Part shown: one piece after another, positions 7,484 through 15,034 of the stretch
Position numbering within the stretch: the stretch's first letter is position 1
How the letters are laid out: every line of letters starts with the position of its first letter
NCBI GenBank assembly: GCA_002342035.1
Contig: DDPE01000020.1
Coordinates: 1 to 37,582 of the forward strand
Length of the DNA: 37,582 nt
DNA from: Asticcacaulis sp. UBA2476
GTDB taxonomy: Bacteria; Pseudomonadota; Alphaproteobacteria; Caulobacterales; Caulobacteraceae
Direction of reading: 5' to 3'
Notes under the pieces: generated by a model
Databases searched by the model: none
The model's input: the letters and a program-made list of their open reading frames with translations, nothing else
Told to the model about the DNA's origin: nothing
Made by a program: the position numbers and the translations under genes

Positions 7484-9880
7484 ATGTTTGATGTTTTGAC
7501 AATTCCGGTTCTGCCGCTGCGCGACATTGTGGTTTTTCCGCACATGGTTGTGCCGCTGTTTGTCGGCCGGGATAAGTCAGTGCGTGCCCTTGATGAGGTC
7601 ATGAAGGGCGATAAGCAGATCCTGCTGGCGACGCAAAAAAATTCCTCCGATGATGATCCTGAAGCCGACGCCATCTACGATATCGGCGTTTTGGCCAACG
7701 TGCTGCAATTGCTGAAACTGCCGGACGGCACGGTAAAAGTGCTGGTCGAGGGTAAGTCGCGCGTGAAGATCAAGCGCTTTACCAAGACCGACAGCTATTA
7801 TGAGGCTGAGTCCTATGCTCTGGAGCCCAGCCTGTCGGAAGGCCCGGATCTTGAGGCATTGGTGCGCGCAGTTTCTGAGCAGTTTGAAAACTATATCAAG
7901 CTGAACAAGAAAATCCCTGCCGAAGCTGTGGCGACTCTGGCTGAAATTTCCGAGCCCGATGTGCTGGCCGATTCTATCGCCGCCCATCTGGTGATCAAGA
8001 TTGCCGATAAGCAGAACCTGCTGGAGCAGCTTTCGGTCACCAAGCGCCTTGAGAAGATCTATGCCCTGATGGAAGGCGAAATCTCCGTCCTTCAGGTCGA
8101 GAAGAAAATCCGCTCGCGTGTCAAGCGCCAGATGGAGAAGACACAGCGCGAATATTACCTGAATGAGCAGATGAAGGCCATTCAGCGCGAACTGGGTGAG
8201 CAGGACGAGGGCAAGGACGAATTGGTCGAGCTTGAGAAGAAGATCAAGGCGACCAAACTGTCCAAAGAGGCCCGCGACAAGGCGATGGCTGAGCTGAATA
8301 AGCTACGCCATATGTCGCCCATGTCGGCGGAATCGACGGTGGTGCGCAACTACCTCGACTGGCTGTTGGCCATTCCCTGGGGTGCCGCCAAGACCAAGCC
8401 GATTAAGCTTGATAAGGCCGAGGAAATCCTCGATGCCGACCACTATGGCTTGGAAAAGGTCAAGGAGCGCATCCTTGAGCATCTGGCCGTGCAGGCGCGC
8501 ATGGGCACGCTTAAAGGGCCGATCTTGTGCCTGGTTGGGCCTCCGGGTGTCGGTAAGACGTCGCTCGGCAAATCAATCGCCAAGGCGACAGGGCGTGAAT
8601 TTGTACGCATCTCATTAGGCGGGGTGCGTGACGAATCCGAAATCCGTGGTCACCGCCGCACCTATATTGGCTCCATGCCGGGCAAGATCATCCAGTCGAT
8701 GAAAAAGGCTAAGACCACCAACGCCTTCTTCCTGCTGGATGAGATCGATAAGATGGGCGCTGACTGGCGCGGTGATCCGGCGTCGGCCTTGCTTGAGGTG
8801 CTGGATCCGGCGCAGAACTCGACCTTCAACGACCATTATCTTGAAGTTGATTATGACCTGTCGAAGATCATGTTCGTGACGACGGCCAACTCGCTCAACA
8901 TGCCGCAGCCCTTACTCGACCGGATGGAAATCATCCGCATCCCCGGCTATACCGAGGATGAAAAGGTTGAGATCGCCAAGCGTCATATCCTGCCGGTACT
9001 GGCCAAAGATCATGGCTTGTCGGCTGAGGAATGGATCGTGCCGGAGCAGGCCATTCGTGATCTGATCCGCTATTATACGCGTGAAGCGGGCGTGCGCTCA
9101 TTAGAGCGTGAACTCGGCAATCTGGCGCGTAAGACCATCCGCGATCTGGCCAAGGAGAAGGTCACATCGATTACGGTCGATGATGACCGTGTGGCCAAAT
9201 ATGCTGGCGTGCGTAAATATCATTACGGTGCCACCGATGAAGAAGACCTCATCGGTATGGTTACGGGTCTGGCGTGGACGGAATTCGGCGGTGATATCCT
9301 CACCATCGAAGCCATCAAAATGCCCGGCAAGGGCGGCATGAAGGTGACCGGCAACCTGAAAGAGGTCATGAAGGAATCGGTCTCTGCGGCCAATTCCTAC
9401 GTGAAGGCCCTGGCGCCGAAGTTCGGTATCCTGCCGCCGGTGTTTGATAAAACCGACGTCCACGTCCACGTCCCGGAAGGGGCAACGCCTAAAGACGGCC
9501 CCTCGGCCGGTGTGGCTATGGTCACCGCTATGGTGTCCGTGCTGACGGGTATTCCTGTGCGCAAAGATCTGGCGATGACGGGTGAAATTACCCTGCGTGG
9601 GCGGGTGCTGGCGATCGGCGGCCTGAAAGAAAAGCTGCTGGCGGCATTACGCTCTGGCATCAAGACCGTGCTCATCCCGAAAGAGAATGAGAAAGACCTG
9701 ATTGATCTGCCGGCCAATGTGAGGTCCGGGCTGGAGATCATCCCAGTGTCTCTGGTTGAAGATGTCCTGAAACACGCCCTGACCAAGCCGCTCGAATCTA
9801 TTGAGTGGGTGGAGCCGGTGGTGGTCGCAGGCGCTGCGGTTGCCGCCATTGATGATCCGGACGCACTCACCGCACATTAA
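7484..9880 (+). CDS. lon: ATP-dependent protease Lon
   Basis: Homo-oligomeric AAA+ serine protease of 798 residues that degrades misfolded and regulatory proteins; in Caulobacter substrates include DnaA, CcrM and SciP (family knowledge). The N-terminal LON substrate-binding domain covers about residues 5-200, followed by a charged helical linker with coiled-coil character. Walker A GPPGVGKT is at residues 352-359 and Walker B is FFLLDEIDKM. The proteolytic dyad is Ser674 (in DGPSAG) and Lys717 (in GGLKEK), with the 43-residue spacing seen in E. coli Ser679/Lys722. ATG at 7484 has TAGGAG about 7 bases upstream. A palindromic repeat shared with the tig-clpP gap lies in its leader, and a strong terminator follows. 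Confidence 0.98.
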   Translation: MFDVLTIPVLPLRDIVVFPHMVVPLFVGRDKSVRALDEVMKGDKQILLATQKNSSDDDPEADAIYDIGVLANVLQLLKLPDGTVKVLVEGKSRVKIKRFTKTDSYYEAESYALEPSLSEGPDLEALVRAVSEQFENYIKLNKKIPAEAVATLAEISEPDVLADSIAAHLVIKIADKQNLLEQLSVTKRLEKIYALMEGEISVLQVEKKIRSRVKRQMEKTQREYYLNEQMKAIQRELGEQDEGKDELVELEKKIKATKLSKEARDKAMAELNKLRHMSPMSAESTVVRNYLDWLLAIPWGAAKTKPIKLDKAEEILDADHYGLEKVKERILEHLAVQARMGTLKGPILCLVGPPGVGKTSLGKSIAKATGREFVRISLGGVRDESEIRGHRRTYIGSMPGKIIQSMKKAKTTNAFFLLDEIDKMGADWRGDPASALLEVLDPAQNSTFNDHYLEVDYDLSKIMFVTTANSLNMPQPLLDRMEIIRIPGYTEDEKVEIAKRHILPVLAKDHGLSAEEWIVPEQAIRDLIRYYTREAGVRSLERELGNLARKTIRDLAKEKVTSITVDDDRVAKYAGVRKYHYGATDEEDLIGMVTGLAWTEFGGDILTIEAIKMPGKGGMKVTGNLKEVMKESVSAANSYVKALAPKFGILPPVFDKTDVHVHVPEGATPKDGPSAGVAMVTAMVSVLTGIPVRKDLAMTGEITLRGRVLAIGGLKEKLLAALRSGIKTVLIPKENEKDLIDLPANVRSGLEIIPVSLVEDVLKHALTKPLESIEWVEPVVVAGAAVAAIDDPDALTAH

Positions 9881-9902
9881 AAGCGCGTCCCGTTAAAGAC
9901 AG

Positions 9903-9938
9903 GCCGGTCTGTTTCTCACGAATCAGACCGGCTTTTTT
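9903..9938 (+). terminator. Intrinsic terminator of lon
   Basis: A perfect 9-base stem (GCCGGTCTG 9903-9911, CAGACCGGC 9924-9932) is followed by six T, starting 22 bases after the lon stop. Confidence 0.92.
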
Positions 9939-10058
9939 GTGCGCTGCATCACGGAAGTGTAACGATAAGAAAATGGCCGTGAGGTATAAAAAGACGATAA
10001 AATCGCCTGAAACCCTTAAAAAAACACGGTTTGCGGTGCACAAACTGCAATTTGGGTT

Positions 10059-10088
10059 TTGACCTGACGGTTTTTTTGTAGTCTCTAT
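10059..10088 (+). promoter_or_regulatory. Candidate promoter of hup
   Basis: A TTGACC -35-like hexamer (10059-10064) is followed 18 bases later by TCTATC (10083-10088), loosely matching the Caulobacter housekeeping -10. The pair lies 92 bases before the HU start in a 299-base gap that otherwise holds only the lon terminator and AT-rich sequence with short dyads. Confidence 0.35.
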
Positions 10089-10179
10089 CGGGTTCACCTT
10101 TGAGCGACCCTTTGAATATGAGTCGCGGTGATCAAGGGTTAGTTTTAGCAAACCTATACTGATGGTAGGGAGAAGATAT

Positions 10180-10458
10180 ATGACGACGAAAGCTGAACTC
10201 GTGGCATCGATTGCCGAACAGGCCGGCCTGACCAAAGAGCAAGCCAAAAAGGCACTCGACGCATTTACCGACAGCGTTTCGGATGCTCTCAAAAAAGGCG
10301 AAGAAGTCCGTCTCGTGGGCTTTGGCACCTTCCTGGCTGTCAAGCGCGAAGCTGGCACGGCCCGTAATCCGCGCACCGGTGAAACGGTTGCCCGTCCGGC
10401 CAGCACGACCGCGCGTTTCCGCGTTGGTGAAGGCCTGAAGTCTGCGCTTAACAGCTAA
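10180..10458 (+). CDS. hup: DNA-binding protein HU
   Basis: Histone-like nucleoid protein of 92 residues that bends DNA as a dimer. The sequence has the family plan: two N-terminal helices (AELVASIAEQAGLTKEQAKKAL), the GEEVRLVGFGTF strand region, then the DNA-contacting arm with the RNPRTGE signature. The ATG at 10180 is chosen over the in-frame ATG at 10162 because GTAGGGAGAAG lies directly between them and fits as a ribosome-binding site for 10180. Position after lon is the usual lon-hup order. A tRNA gene follows. Confidence 0.95.
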   Translation: MTTKAELVASIAEQAGLTKEQAKKALDAFTDSVSDALKKGEEVRLVGFGTFLAVKREAGTARNPRTGETVARPASTTARFRVGEGLKSALNS

Positions 10459-10612
10459 GACTTATGTGGGACGGTTTTGGCTGCGCACACCTCGGATGGG
10501 GATAAATGCGCACCAGACCTCTTCAATGACTTGACTTCTGAAGCGGGGGCGGGCAAAGGCTCACCTCCACTTCAGAGACCGCACAGATATACGATGTCAT
10601 GCGGCTTTAAGG

Positions 10613-10688
10613 GGGCGATTAGCTCAGCTGGCAGAGCGGCTCGTTTACACCGAGTAGGTCGGCGGTTCGATCCCGTCATCGCCCACCA
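10613..10688 (+). tRNA. tRNA-Val (anticodon TAC)
   Basis: A complete 76-base cloverleaf. The acceptor arms GGGCGAT (10613-10619) and ATCGCCC (10678-10684) pair perfectly, followed by A and an encoded CCA (10686-10688). The D arm has GCTC/GAGC, the anticodon stem GCTCG/CGAGT closes a TTTACAC loop with anticodon TAC, and the T arm has GGCGG, TTCGATC and CCGTC. It reads GUA and, by wobble, other valine codons. The 154 bases between hup and the tRNA contain a TTGACT at 10531 that may be part of its promoter, but no clear -10. Confidence 0.97.
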
Positions 10689-10699
10689 AAATCTTATTC

Positions 10700-10739
10700 A
10701 TGACCAAAGTCCTTCGCTACGTTCAGTGTACTTTGTCAT
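10700..10739 (+). repeat. Hairpin repeat, copy 1 (after tRNA-Val)
   Basis: Imperfect inverted arms ATGACCAAAGT (10700-10710) and ACTTTGTCAT (10730-10739) enclose CCTTCGCTACGTTCAGTGT. On the minus strand its core reads AAAGTACACTGA then CGAAGGACTTT at the two ends. The same end sequences flank the longer hairpin at 26476-26529, so the two belong to one dispersed family. Confidence 0.7.
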
Positions 10740-10751
10740 GGAGCTAAATGG

Positions 10752-10786
10752 AAAAATCAGCTTGAAGCGGTTCTTCGCTGATTTTT
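10752..10786. terminator. Bidirectional terminator between tRNA-Val and miaE
   Basis: AAAAATCAGC (10752-10761) and GCTGATTTTT (10777-10786) are perfect 10-base arms around a 15-base loop. The T-rich side serves the tRNA transcript on the plus strand. The A-rich left arm gives a T-run for the minus-strand miaE transcript, whose stop codon is at 10813. Confidence 0.82.
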
Positions 10787-10812
10787 GCTTTTTGTGAGCA
10801 ATTTGCGTTGGT

Positions 10813-11424
10813 TTAATTACCTACCTTTTCAGGTGTGCCGCTGTGAAAGCGGAACTCTGTGTCCGGATCGGCAATCAGCGCTTGTTCCACCGGGCGGATG
10901 GCTGTGATGCGGGCAGCAATATCATCGGCGTCACCATAAAGATGGGCCAGTTTCAGATAGCCGGTGAAGTGACGGCCTTCACTTTCCAGCAAGCCTTTGT
11001 AGAATTTACCCAACTCGTCATCCAGATGTGGATAAAGCGCATGAAAGCGTTCGCACGACCGGGCCTCAATAAAGGCTGAGATCACCAGTATATCAGTCAG
11101 CATGCCAGGCTCAGTCCGGCGCACCATCTGCCGCAGGCCAGCGGCGTAGCGCGACGCCGAAAGCGTACGCAAAGCCACGCCGCGCTTTTTCATCAGTTTC
11201 ATGACCTGCTCGTGATGCACCAGTTCTTCGCGCGCCAGCCGCGACATCGCGTTCATCAGTACCTCACGCGTGCAATACTTGGCCATCAGGTTCAGCGCGT
11301 TGGTAGCCGCCTTATATTCGCAGTTCTTGTGGTCGAGCAGCAGAATGTCCTGATTGGCAAGTGCTGCGTCGACCCAGGGGCGGGGTGTTTCGCTTTGCAG
11401 GAAATCATGGATGGCGGGCAGCAT
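10813..11424 (-). CDS. miaE: tRNA-(ms2io6A)-hydroxylase MiaE
   Basis: Diiron monooxygenase that hydroxylates the isopentenyl group of 2-methylthio-N6-isopentenyladenosine at tRNA position 37. It is 203 residues, typical. Carboxylate and histidine ligand motifs of the ferritin-like four-helix bundle are visible: DHKNCEYKAATNALNL, then AREELVHHEQV, FIEARSCERFHAL and ESEGRHFTGYLKLA. The ATG at 11424 is chosen because AAAGAGAG lies just upstream, although the frame stays open to 11472. The family identification is firm. The gene is monocistronic, ending at the bidirectional terminator. Confidence 0.93.
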   Translation of the reverse strand: MLPAIHDFLQSETPRPWVDAALANQDILLLDHKNCEYKAATNALNLMAKYCTREVLMNAMSRLAREELVHHEQVMKLMKKRGVALRTLSASRYAAGLRQMVRRTEPGMLTDILVISAFIEARSCERFHALYPHLDDELGKFYKGLLESEGRHFTGYLKLAHLYGDADDIAARITAIRPVEQALIADPDTEFRFHSGTPEKVGN

Positions 11425-11831
11425 GCGCGGACTCTCTTTTGAACGATGCTGATGTGCCAAAGGCCGCGGCAAAATACAAGTCTGGAGCGCGCATCATTGC
11501 GAAGGCTGAGGAGATTAAGGTTTGAGCGTCCCAGATGCCGACGACATCCCAAAGGCGCATGCACAAAGCTGAACAGTATCCCGCCGATCAGCATGGCCCA
11601 GTCCAGAATGATCGGGGCGGGGTGGTGGTGCATGAGTTTCAACGGTTGAATTAAAAGACGGCGAAGGCAACGGTCAGGGCCAGAATATATCCTTGGGTAG
11701 TCGGGGAACGCATGACATTGACTCTGTAGAGGGGCAGAGGTGGGAATATATTTTGATCAGATGGGGGAGCCTTATTGACCGCGTGACCTATCTTTTGAAA
11801 TAACTAAAACCCTGGATCACACCGGGGCTTT
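11425..11831. other. Gap with only doubtful small hydrophobic ORFs
   Basis: There are 407 bases between miaE and the AT-rich orphan gene, with no recognised gene. On the minus strand, 11651-11713 encodes a 20-residue hydrophobic peptide (MRSPTTQGYI, then LALTVAFAVF). In another frame an ATG at 11633 opens a hydrophobic segment (IILDWAMLIGGILFSFV) and runs on into miaE out of frame. These could be a decayed membrane-protein gene or chance. No terminator with a T-run was seen here. Confidence 0.4.
11651..11713 (-). CDS. Possible 20-residue hydrophobic peptide
   Basis: ATG at 11713 to TAA at 11651 on the minus strand encodes 20 residues, the last 12 strongly hydrophobic. It has no clear ribosome-binding site and resembles nothing I recognise. 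It is either a leader or small membrane peptide, the 5' remnant of a broken membrane protein (a hydrophobic stretch continues downstream in another frame), or chance. Confidence 0.15.
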   Translation of the reverse strand: MRSPTTQGYILALTVAFAVF

Positions 11832-12623
11832 TTAAGCTTTGGCTACGGCAATAATTTTATCGGATAACTCAGAAATTGCTTCAATCATTGCTGTCACTTT
11901 TTCGATCATTTCATATGAACTCAGCGGACCGTTCTCCTGAAATATCAATCTAAATTCGGGCTGCTCATCAGGGGTGTATTCGACCTCACCAGCCTGAAAT
12001 TTCAATCCCGAAAAAATGACATTCGTGAAATTCAAGCGCATACCTACACTCAATCTTATTTCCACATCAGCAGGTGAGTTATTGAAAAAATTTATCCCGA
12101 ATGTATTGCCTAAATACCCAGCAGTAGTTTTGGCCGCACATGCAGATGGCAAGACAAGCCTATGTTTATCTAGAATATCAAGCTCATGTAATGCCACCAA
12201 CCAATGATTGCCATTAGGATATGGCTTCATGGCACGCAATATAGTTACAACCTCGCGCCCCGCTTTAATAGCGCCGGTCGAATTTAGTATCTCTTCAAAG
12301 TGATGCTGTCCCTTTGCAAATGGGAATTGTATTGATTTATGCTTAGCCTCTGAAATAGCGCCCTTCACTAACTCAAAAATTAAATGATCCAGTGATGCTC
12401 GCAAATTGTGCACGATATCGCCGAGTAACAATGATATCTGGTCAGGAATTACTTCACGCTGAACTATATACAGCGATGCTTTACAAGCAAATGCATCATA
12501 ACTGAGACAAATATTGTAAGGTCGCCTCTGCAAAAAAACATCGCTAATCGCTGCCAGATCATTACGAAGCTGCCGGGCACGTTCAATTTTCAATTTAACT
12601 GAATGAAAGCGATCATTTATCAT
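11832..12623 (-). CDS. Hypothetical protein, AT-rich orphan
   Basis: A 263-residue soluble protein with no signal peptide or membrane segment. It contains the block LLGDIVHNLRASLDHLIFEL near residues 80-100, which I recognise from a family of uncharacterised bacterial proteins; no function is known. The C terminus is helical (SSYEMIEKVTAMIEAISELSD). ATG at 12623 is chosen over an in-frame TTG at 12653 because CAAGG lies 3-7 bases upstream. Base composition is clearly lower in GC than the neighbours (the 60 bases from 12001 are 35% GC), which suggests recent acquisition. It lies between miaE and a truncated regulator, in the only accessory-looking stretch of the window. Confidence 0.75.
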   Translation of the reverse strand: MINDRFHSVKLKIERARQLRNDLAAISDVFLQRRPYNICLSYDAFACKASLYIVQREVIPDQISLLLGDIVHNLRASLDHLIFELVKGAISEAKHKSIQFPFAKGQHHFEEILNSTGAIKAGREVVTILRAMKPYPNGNHWLVALHELDILDKHRLVLPSACAAKTTAGYLGNTFGINFFNNSPADVEIRLSVGMRLNFTNVIFSGLKFQAGEVEYTPDEQPEFRLIFQENGPLSSYEMIEKVTAMIEAISELSDKIIAVAKA

Positions 12624-12677
12624 AAACCTTGATTGCAGATTCTCGAAATGCAATCAATAATTGATTGCTCCATCATC

Positions 12678-12791
12678 TCACTTCAAAATCATCAGGGTTA
12701 AACTCGCCTTCCGAATTTCCGCCGGAACATACTCGTAAAAATCGTTCTTGATGCCAACCTTGCAATCGAACGACAGGCTGCTCCAACCCAT
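12678..12791 (-). CDS. Possible 37-residue peptide or gene fragment
   Basis: ATG at 12791 to TGA at 12678 on the minus strand encodes 37 residues (MGWSSLSFDCKVGIKNDFYE, then YVPAEIRKASLTLMILK). The composition is protein-like and the frame ends just upstream of the orphan gene on the same strand. Its upstream end coincides with the point where the Lrp-like coding sequence begins on the other strand. It may be the tail of a gene broken at that junction. I do not recognise it. Confidence 0.25.
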   Translation of the reverse strand: MGWSSLSFDCKVGIKNDFYEYVPAEIRKASLTLMILK

Positions 12792-12799
12792 CACTATCA

Positions 12800-13081
12800 T
12801 TGGTCGAGGTCACTCTGGAGCGCACTCACATCAGTGAGCTGGATGCGATGCGCAAACGGCTGTCGGTGCCGGAGGTGCAGCAGTGTTACTATGTGACCGG
12901 CGACGTTGATTTCGTTCTGGTGGTGACGGTGGCGACCATGGACGAATATGAGGCGCTGGCGCGCAAGCTGTTTTACGAGAATACCAACGTCAAAGTGTTC
13001 CGATCTCTGGTCGCGCTGGATCTGGTCAAGGTCGGGCTGGGCGTTGATTTATCAAGGGTCAAATCGACGCAAGTGCGGTAA
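12800..13081 (+). pseudogene. Lrp/AsnC-family regulator, N-terminally truncated
   Basis: Ninety-odd residues match the C-terminal half of Lrp/AsnC regulators: VEVTLERTHISELDAMRKRL, then VQQCYYVTGDVDFVLVV and the tail VKVFRSLVALDLVKVG, which is the ligand-binding RAM domain. A complete protein of the family is about 150-160 residues and starts with a helix-turn-helix; that half is absent. The frame begins with TTG at 12800 without a ribosome-binding site, and an in-frame stop lies at 12749-12751. The coding match starts abruptly near 12800, beside the AT-rich orphan gene, so the 5' half was probably lost in a rearrangement. A stand-alone RAM protein is the alternative. Confidence 0.75.
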
Positions 13082-13173
13082 GACTAAATTAACCAAACTT
13101 CATGATAAGTGGTATTATAAGGCGCAAACTCTAAGGGTTTAGTTCCGAAATTTAAGTGACCGCGTAAGTGTAT

Positions 13174-13209
13174 CCGTAATGTCAATTACGGCTTATGGGC
13201 AAAATGCCC
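13174..13209 (+). promoter_or_regulatory. Two small hairpins in the flagellin leader
   Basis: CCGTAAT-GTCA-ATTACGG (13174-13191) is a perfect 7-base stem with a four-base loop. GGGC-AAAAT-GCCC (13197-13209) follows at once. They lie 34 bases before the first flagellin start. Flagellin leaders in Caulobacter are targets of the regulator FlbT, so a post-transcriptional role is conceivable. No sigma-54 -24/-12 pair was recognised here. Confidence 0.4.
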
Positions 13210-13242
13210 GTTAATCCTGAACCAGAATGGTAGGGGCACATC

Positions 13243-14091
13243 GTGTCGAACGTGACCGTCAATACTAATGTCGGGGCTATGGCGGCTTTGCAGTCGCTGA
13301 ACCGGACTTCGCGCCAGTTCCGGGAAGTCGAAGACCGCATAACCACTGGCCTTAAGGTATCGAGCGCTAAGGATAATGGCGCCGTCTATGCCATCGCCGT
13401 TATGCAGCGCTCGGAAATTTCCTCACTCGATGTTTTGCAGCGCTCACTTGAGCGGGCGACCTCGGTTATCGATGTCGCCATGGGCGCCGGTGAGACGGTC
13501 GCCGATGTCCTTAATGAAATGAAAACGCGCGTAATATCGGCAGCCGACACCTCGCTGGATACGACGTCGCGCACCGCTATGTCTGACGACTTTCTGGATC
13601 TGATCCGCCAGATCTGGCATGCCGTTAAAAACGCGGAATTCGATGGCACCAACCTGATCGACGAAGGCGCTGATGACATGGTCGTGCCGGCCAGTCTTAG
13701 TCTGGATACGATTACGGTTCAGGCGCAAAACCTGTCGCTGGGTGTGGATGGGTTGTGGTGGAACATGCCGATTGCGTCCGCGACCCTGCCGTTTACAACC
13801 GCGACCGAAGCCGCGGCTTTCATACCCGCCATGGATATCGCCATTGAGCGCATAGGATTGCGATTGTCCGCTCTGGGGACGGCGGCTAAGGCCATAGAAG
13901 GTCAGTCCCAGTTCCTTTATAAGCTTCAGGACGCCATGACGGAGGGCGTTGGCAATCTGGTCGATGCTGATATGGCCAAAGAAAGTGCTCGCATGGTGTC
14001 CTTGCAGACGCGGCAATCCCTGGGGCAGCAGTCTCTGTCAATCGCCAACCGGGCACCGAACATGGTGCTGGCCCTGTTTCAGGCCGCTTAA
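13243..14091 (+). CDS. Flagellin
   Basis: Structural subunit of the flagellar filament, 282 residues. The N-terminal D0/D1 helices (VTVNTNVGAMAALQSLN to RITTGLKVSSAKDNGA) and the C-terminal helices (VGNLVDADMAKESARM to LSIANRAP) are conserved, while the central exposed region is short, as in Caulobacter flagellins. There is no signal peptide, consistent with type III export. The start is GTG at 13243 with TAGGGGC about 6 bases upstream. It is paralogous to the next gene. It stands outside a flagellar cluster, next to ribosomal protein genes, so it is probably an accessory or minor filament subunit. Confidence 0.93.
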   Translation: MSNVTVNTNVGAMAALQSLNRTSRQFREVEDRITTGLKVSSAKDNGAVYAIAVMQRSEISSLDVLQRSLERATSVIDVAMGAGETVADVLNEMKTRVISAADTSLDTTSRTAMSDDFLDLIRQIWHAVKNAEFDGTNLIDEGADDMVVPASLSLDTITVQAQNLSLGVDGLWWNMPIASATLPFTTATEAAAFIPAMDIAIERIGLRLSALGTAAKAIEGQSQFLYKLQDAMTEGVGNLVDADMAKESARMVSLQTRQSLGQQSLSIANRAPNMVLALFQAA

Positions 14092-14188
14092 GCATAGACC
14101 TTAACCGGCTGTTCATGGCGATGTCATAAACTACCCGCAACGCGCGTGGCAAAATGCTTTATCTCTAAAATGGAAAGGAGCGCATCCT

Positions 14189-15034
14189 GTGGCAGGCATG
14201 TCGATCCGGACCAATAGAGCCGCCATGACGGCGTTGCAAAATTTAAATGCGACGGCGGCCCAGCTTGCGGCGACCCAAAACCGTATATCGACCGGACTTA
14301 AGGTTTCCAGCGCCAAGGATAATGGTGCGGTCTGGGCCATAGCCAATTATCAGCGCTCCCAGATTTCATCGATTGATGTTCTGCAAACCTCGCTCAATCG
14401 CGGTAAGTCGGTCATCGATGTGGCGATGGCCGCGGGCGAGTCGATCTCAGACATTTTCACCCTGATGAAAGAGAAAGCACTGGCGGCATCGGATACGTCG
14501 ATTGATACGACCGCGCGGGCGGCCCTGTCAGAAGAGTTCATGACCCTGGCCAAACAGGTGGATCGCATATCCAAAACGTCTTCGTTTAATGGGACCAGCC
14601 TTATCGGCGCCGGTAATCAGAACATCAGCGTCCTTGCGGGTTTAAGTGGTGACACCATGACCATTCGTGCTCAGGATATGTCTCTGGCGGGATTATGGGG
14701 CAGTGTTCCGGGGCATGGGGCGGTAACGCTTGGGCCGATCACATCGGCGGCCGATGCGCAAAAGTTCATAGACGCCACCAATTTTGCGATTAAGACCACG
14801 AGCCTTAGTCTGGCGAAAATGGGCACGGATTCAAAGATGCTGGATCGGCAATCGACCATGCTCTATAAAATTCAGGATGCCATGGAAGCCGGTGTCGGTA
14901 ACCTCGTCGATGCTGATATGGCCAAGGAAAGCGTCAAGTTACAGGCGCTCCAGACCAAAATGCAGTTGGGGATTATGGCGTTGTCGATGGCGAACCGAAG
15001 CTCCCAACTTATCCTTGAACTGTTCCGTCGTTAA
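14189..15034 (+). CDS. Flagellin, second paralogue
   Basis: A 281-residue flagellin with the same architecture as its neighbour 97 bases upstream: N-terminal SIRTNRAAMTALQNLN and RISTGLKVSSAKDNGA, C-terminal VGNLVDADMAKES and MANRSSQLILELF. The two share long identical blocks at both ends but differ in the middle. The GTG at 14189 is preferred (GGAAAGGAG lies 8 bases upstream) over the in-frame ATG three codons later. Tandem duplication followed by divergence is the simplest origin. The gap between the two genes shows no terminator, so they may be co-transcribed. Confidence 0.93.
   Translation: MAGMSIRTNRAAMTALQNLNATAAQLAATQNRISTGLKVSSAKDNGAVWAIANYQRSQISSIDVLQTSLNRGKSVIDVAMAAGESISDIFTLMKEKALAASDTSIDTTARAALSEEFMTLAKQVDRISKTSSFNGTSLIGAGNQNISVLAGLSGDTMTIRAQDMSLAGLWGSVPGHGAVTLGPITSAADAQKFIDATNFAIKTTSLSLAKMGTDSKMLDRQSTMLYKIQDAMEAGVGNLVDADMAKESVKLQALQTKMQLGIMALSMANRSSQLILELFRR

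Noticed and set aside
10477..10797. A 106-codon frame running through the tRNA-Val gene
   Set aside because: It overlaps the tRNA and its terminator and has no ribosome-binding site or family resemblance.
14092..14188. A sigma-54 promoter before the second flagellin (TGGCAAAATGC near 14146)
   Set aside because: The GG and GC dinucleotides are not at the required 10-base spacing.
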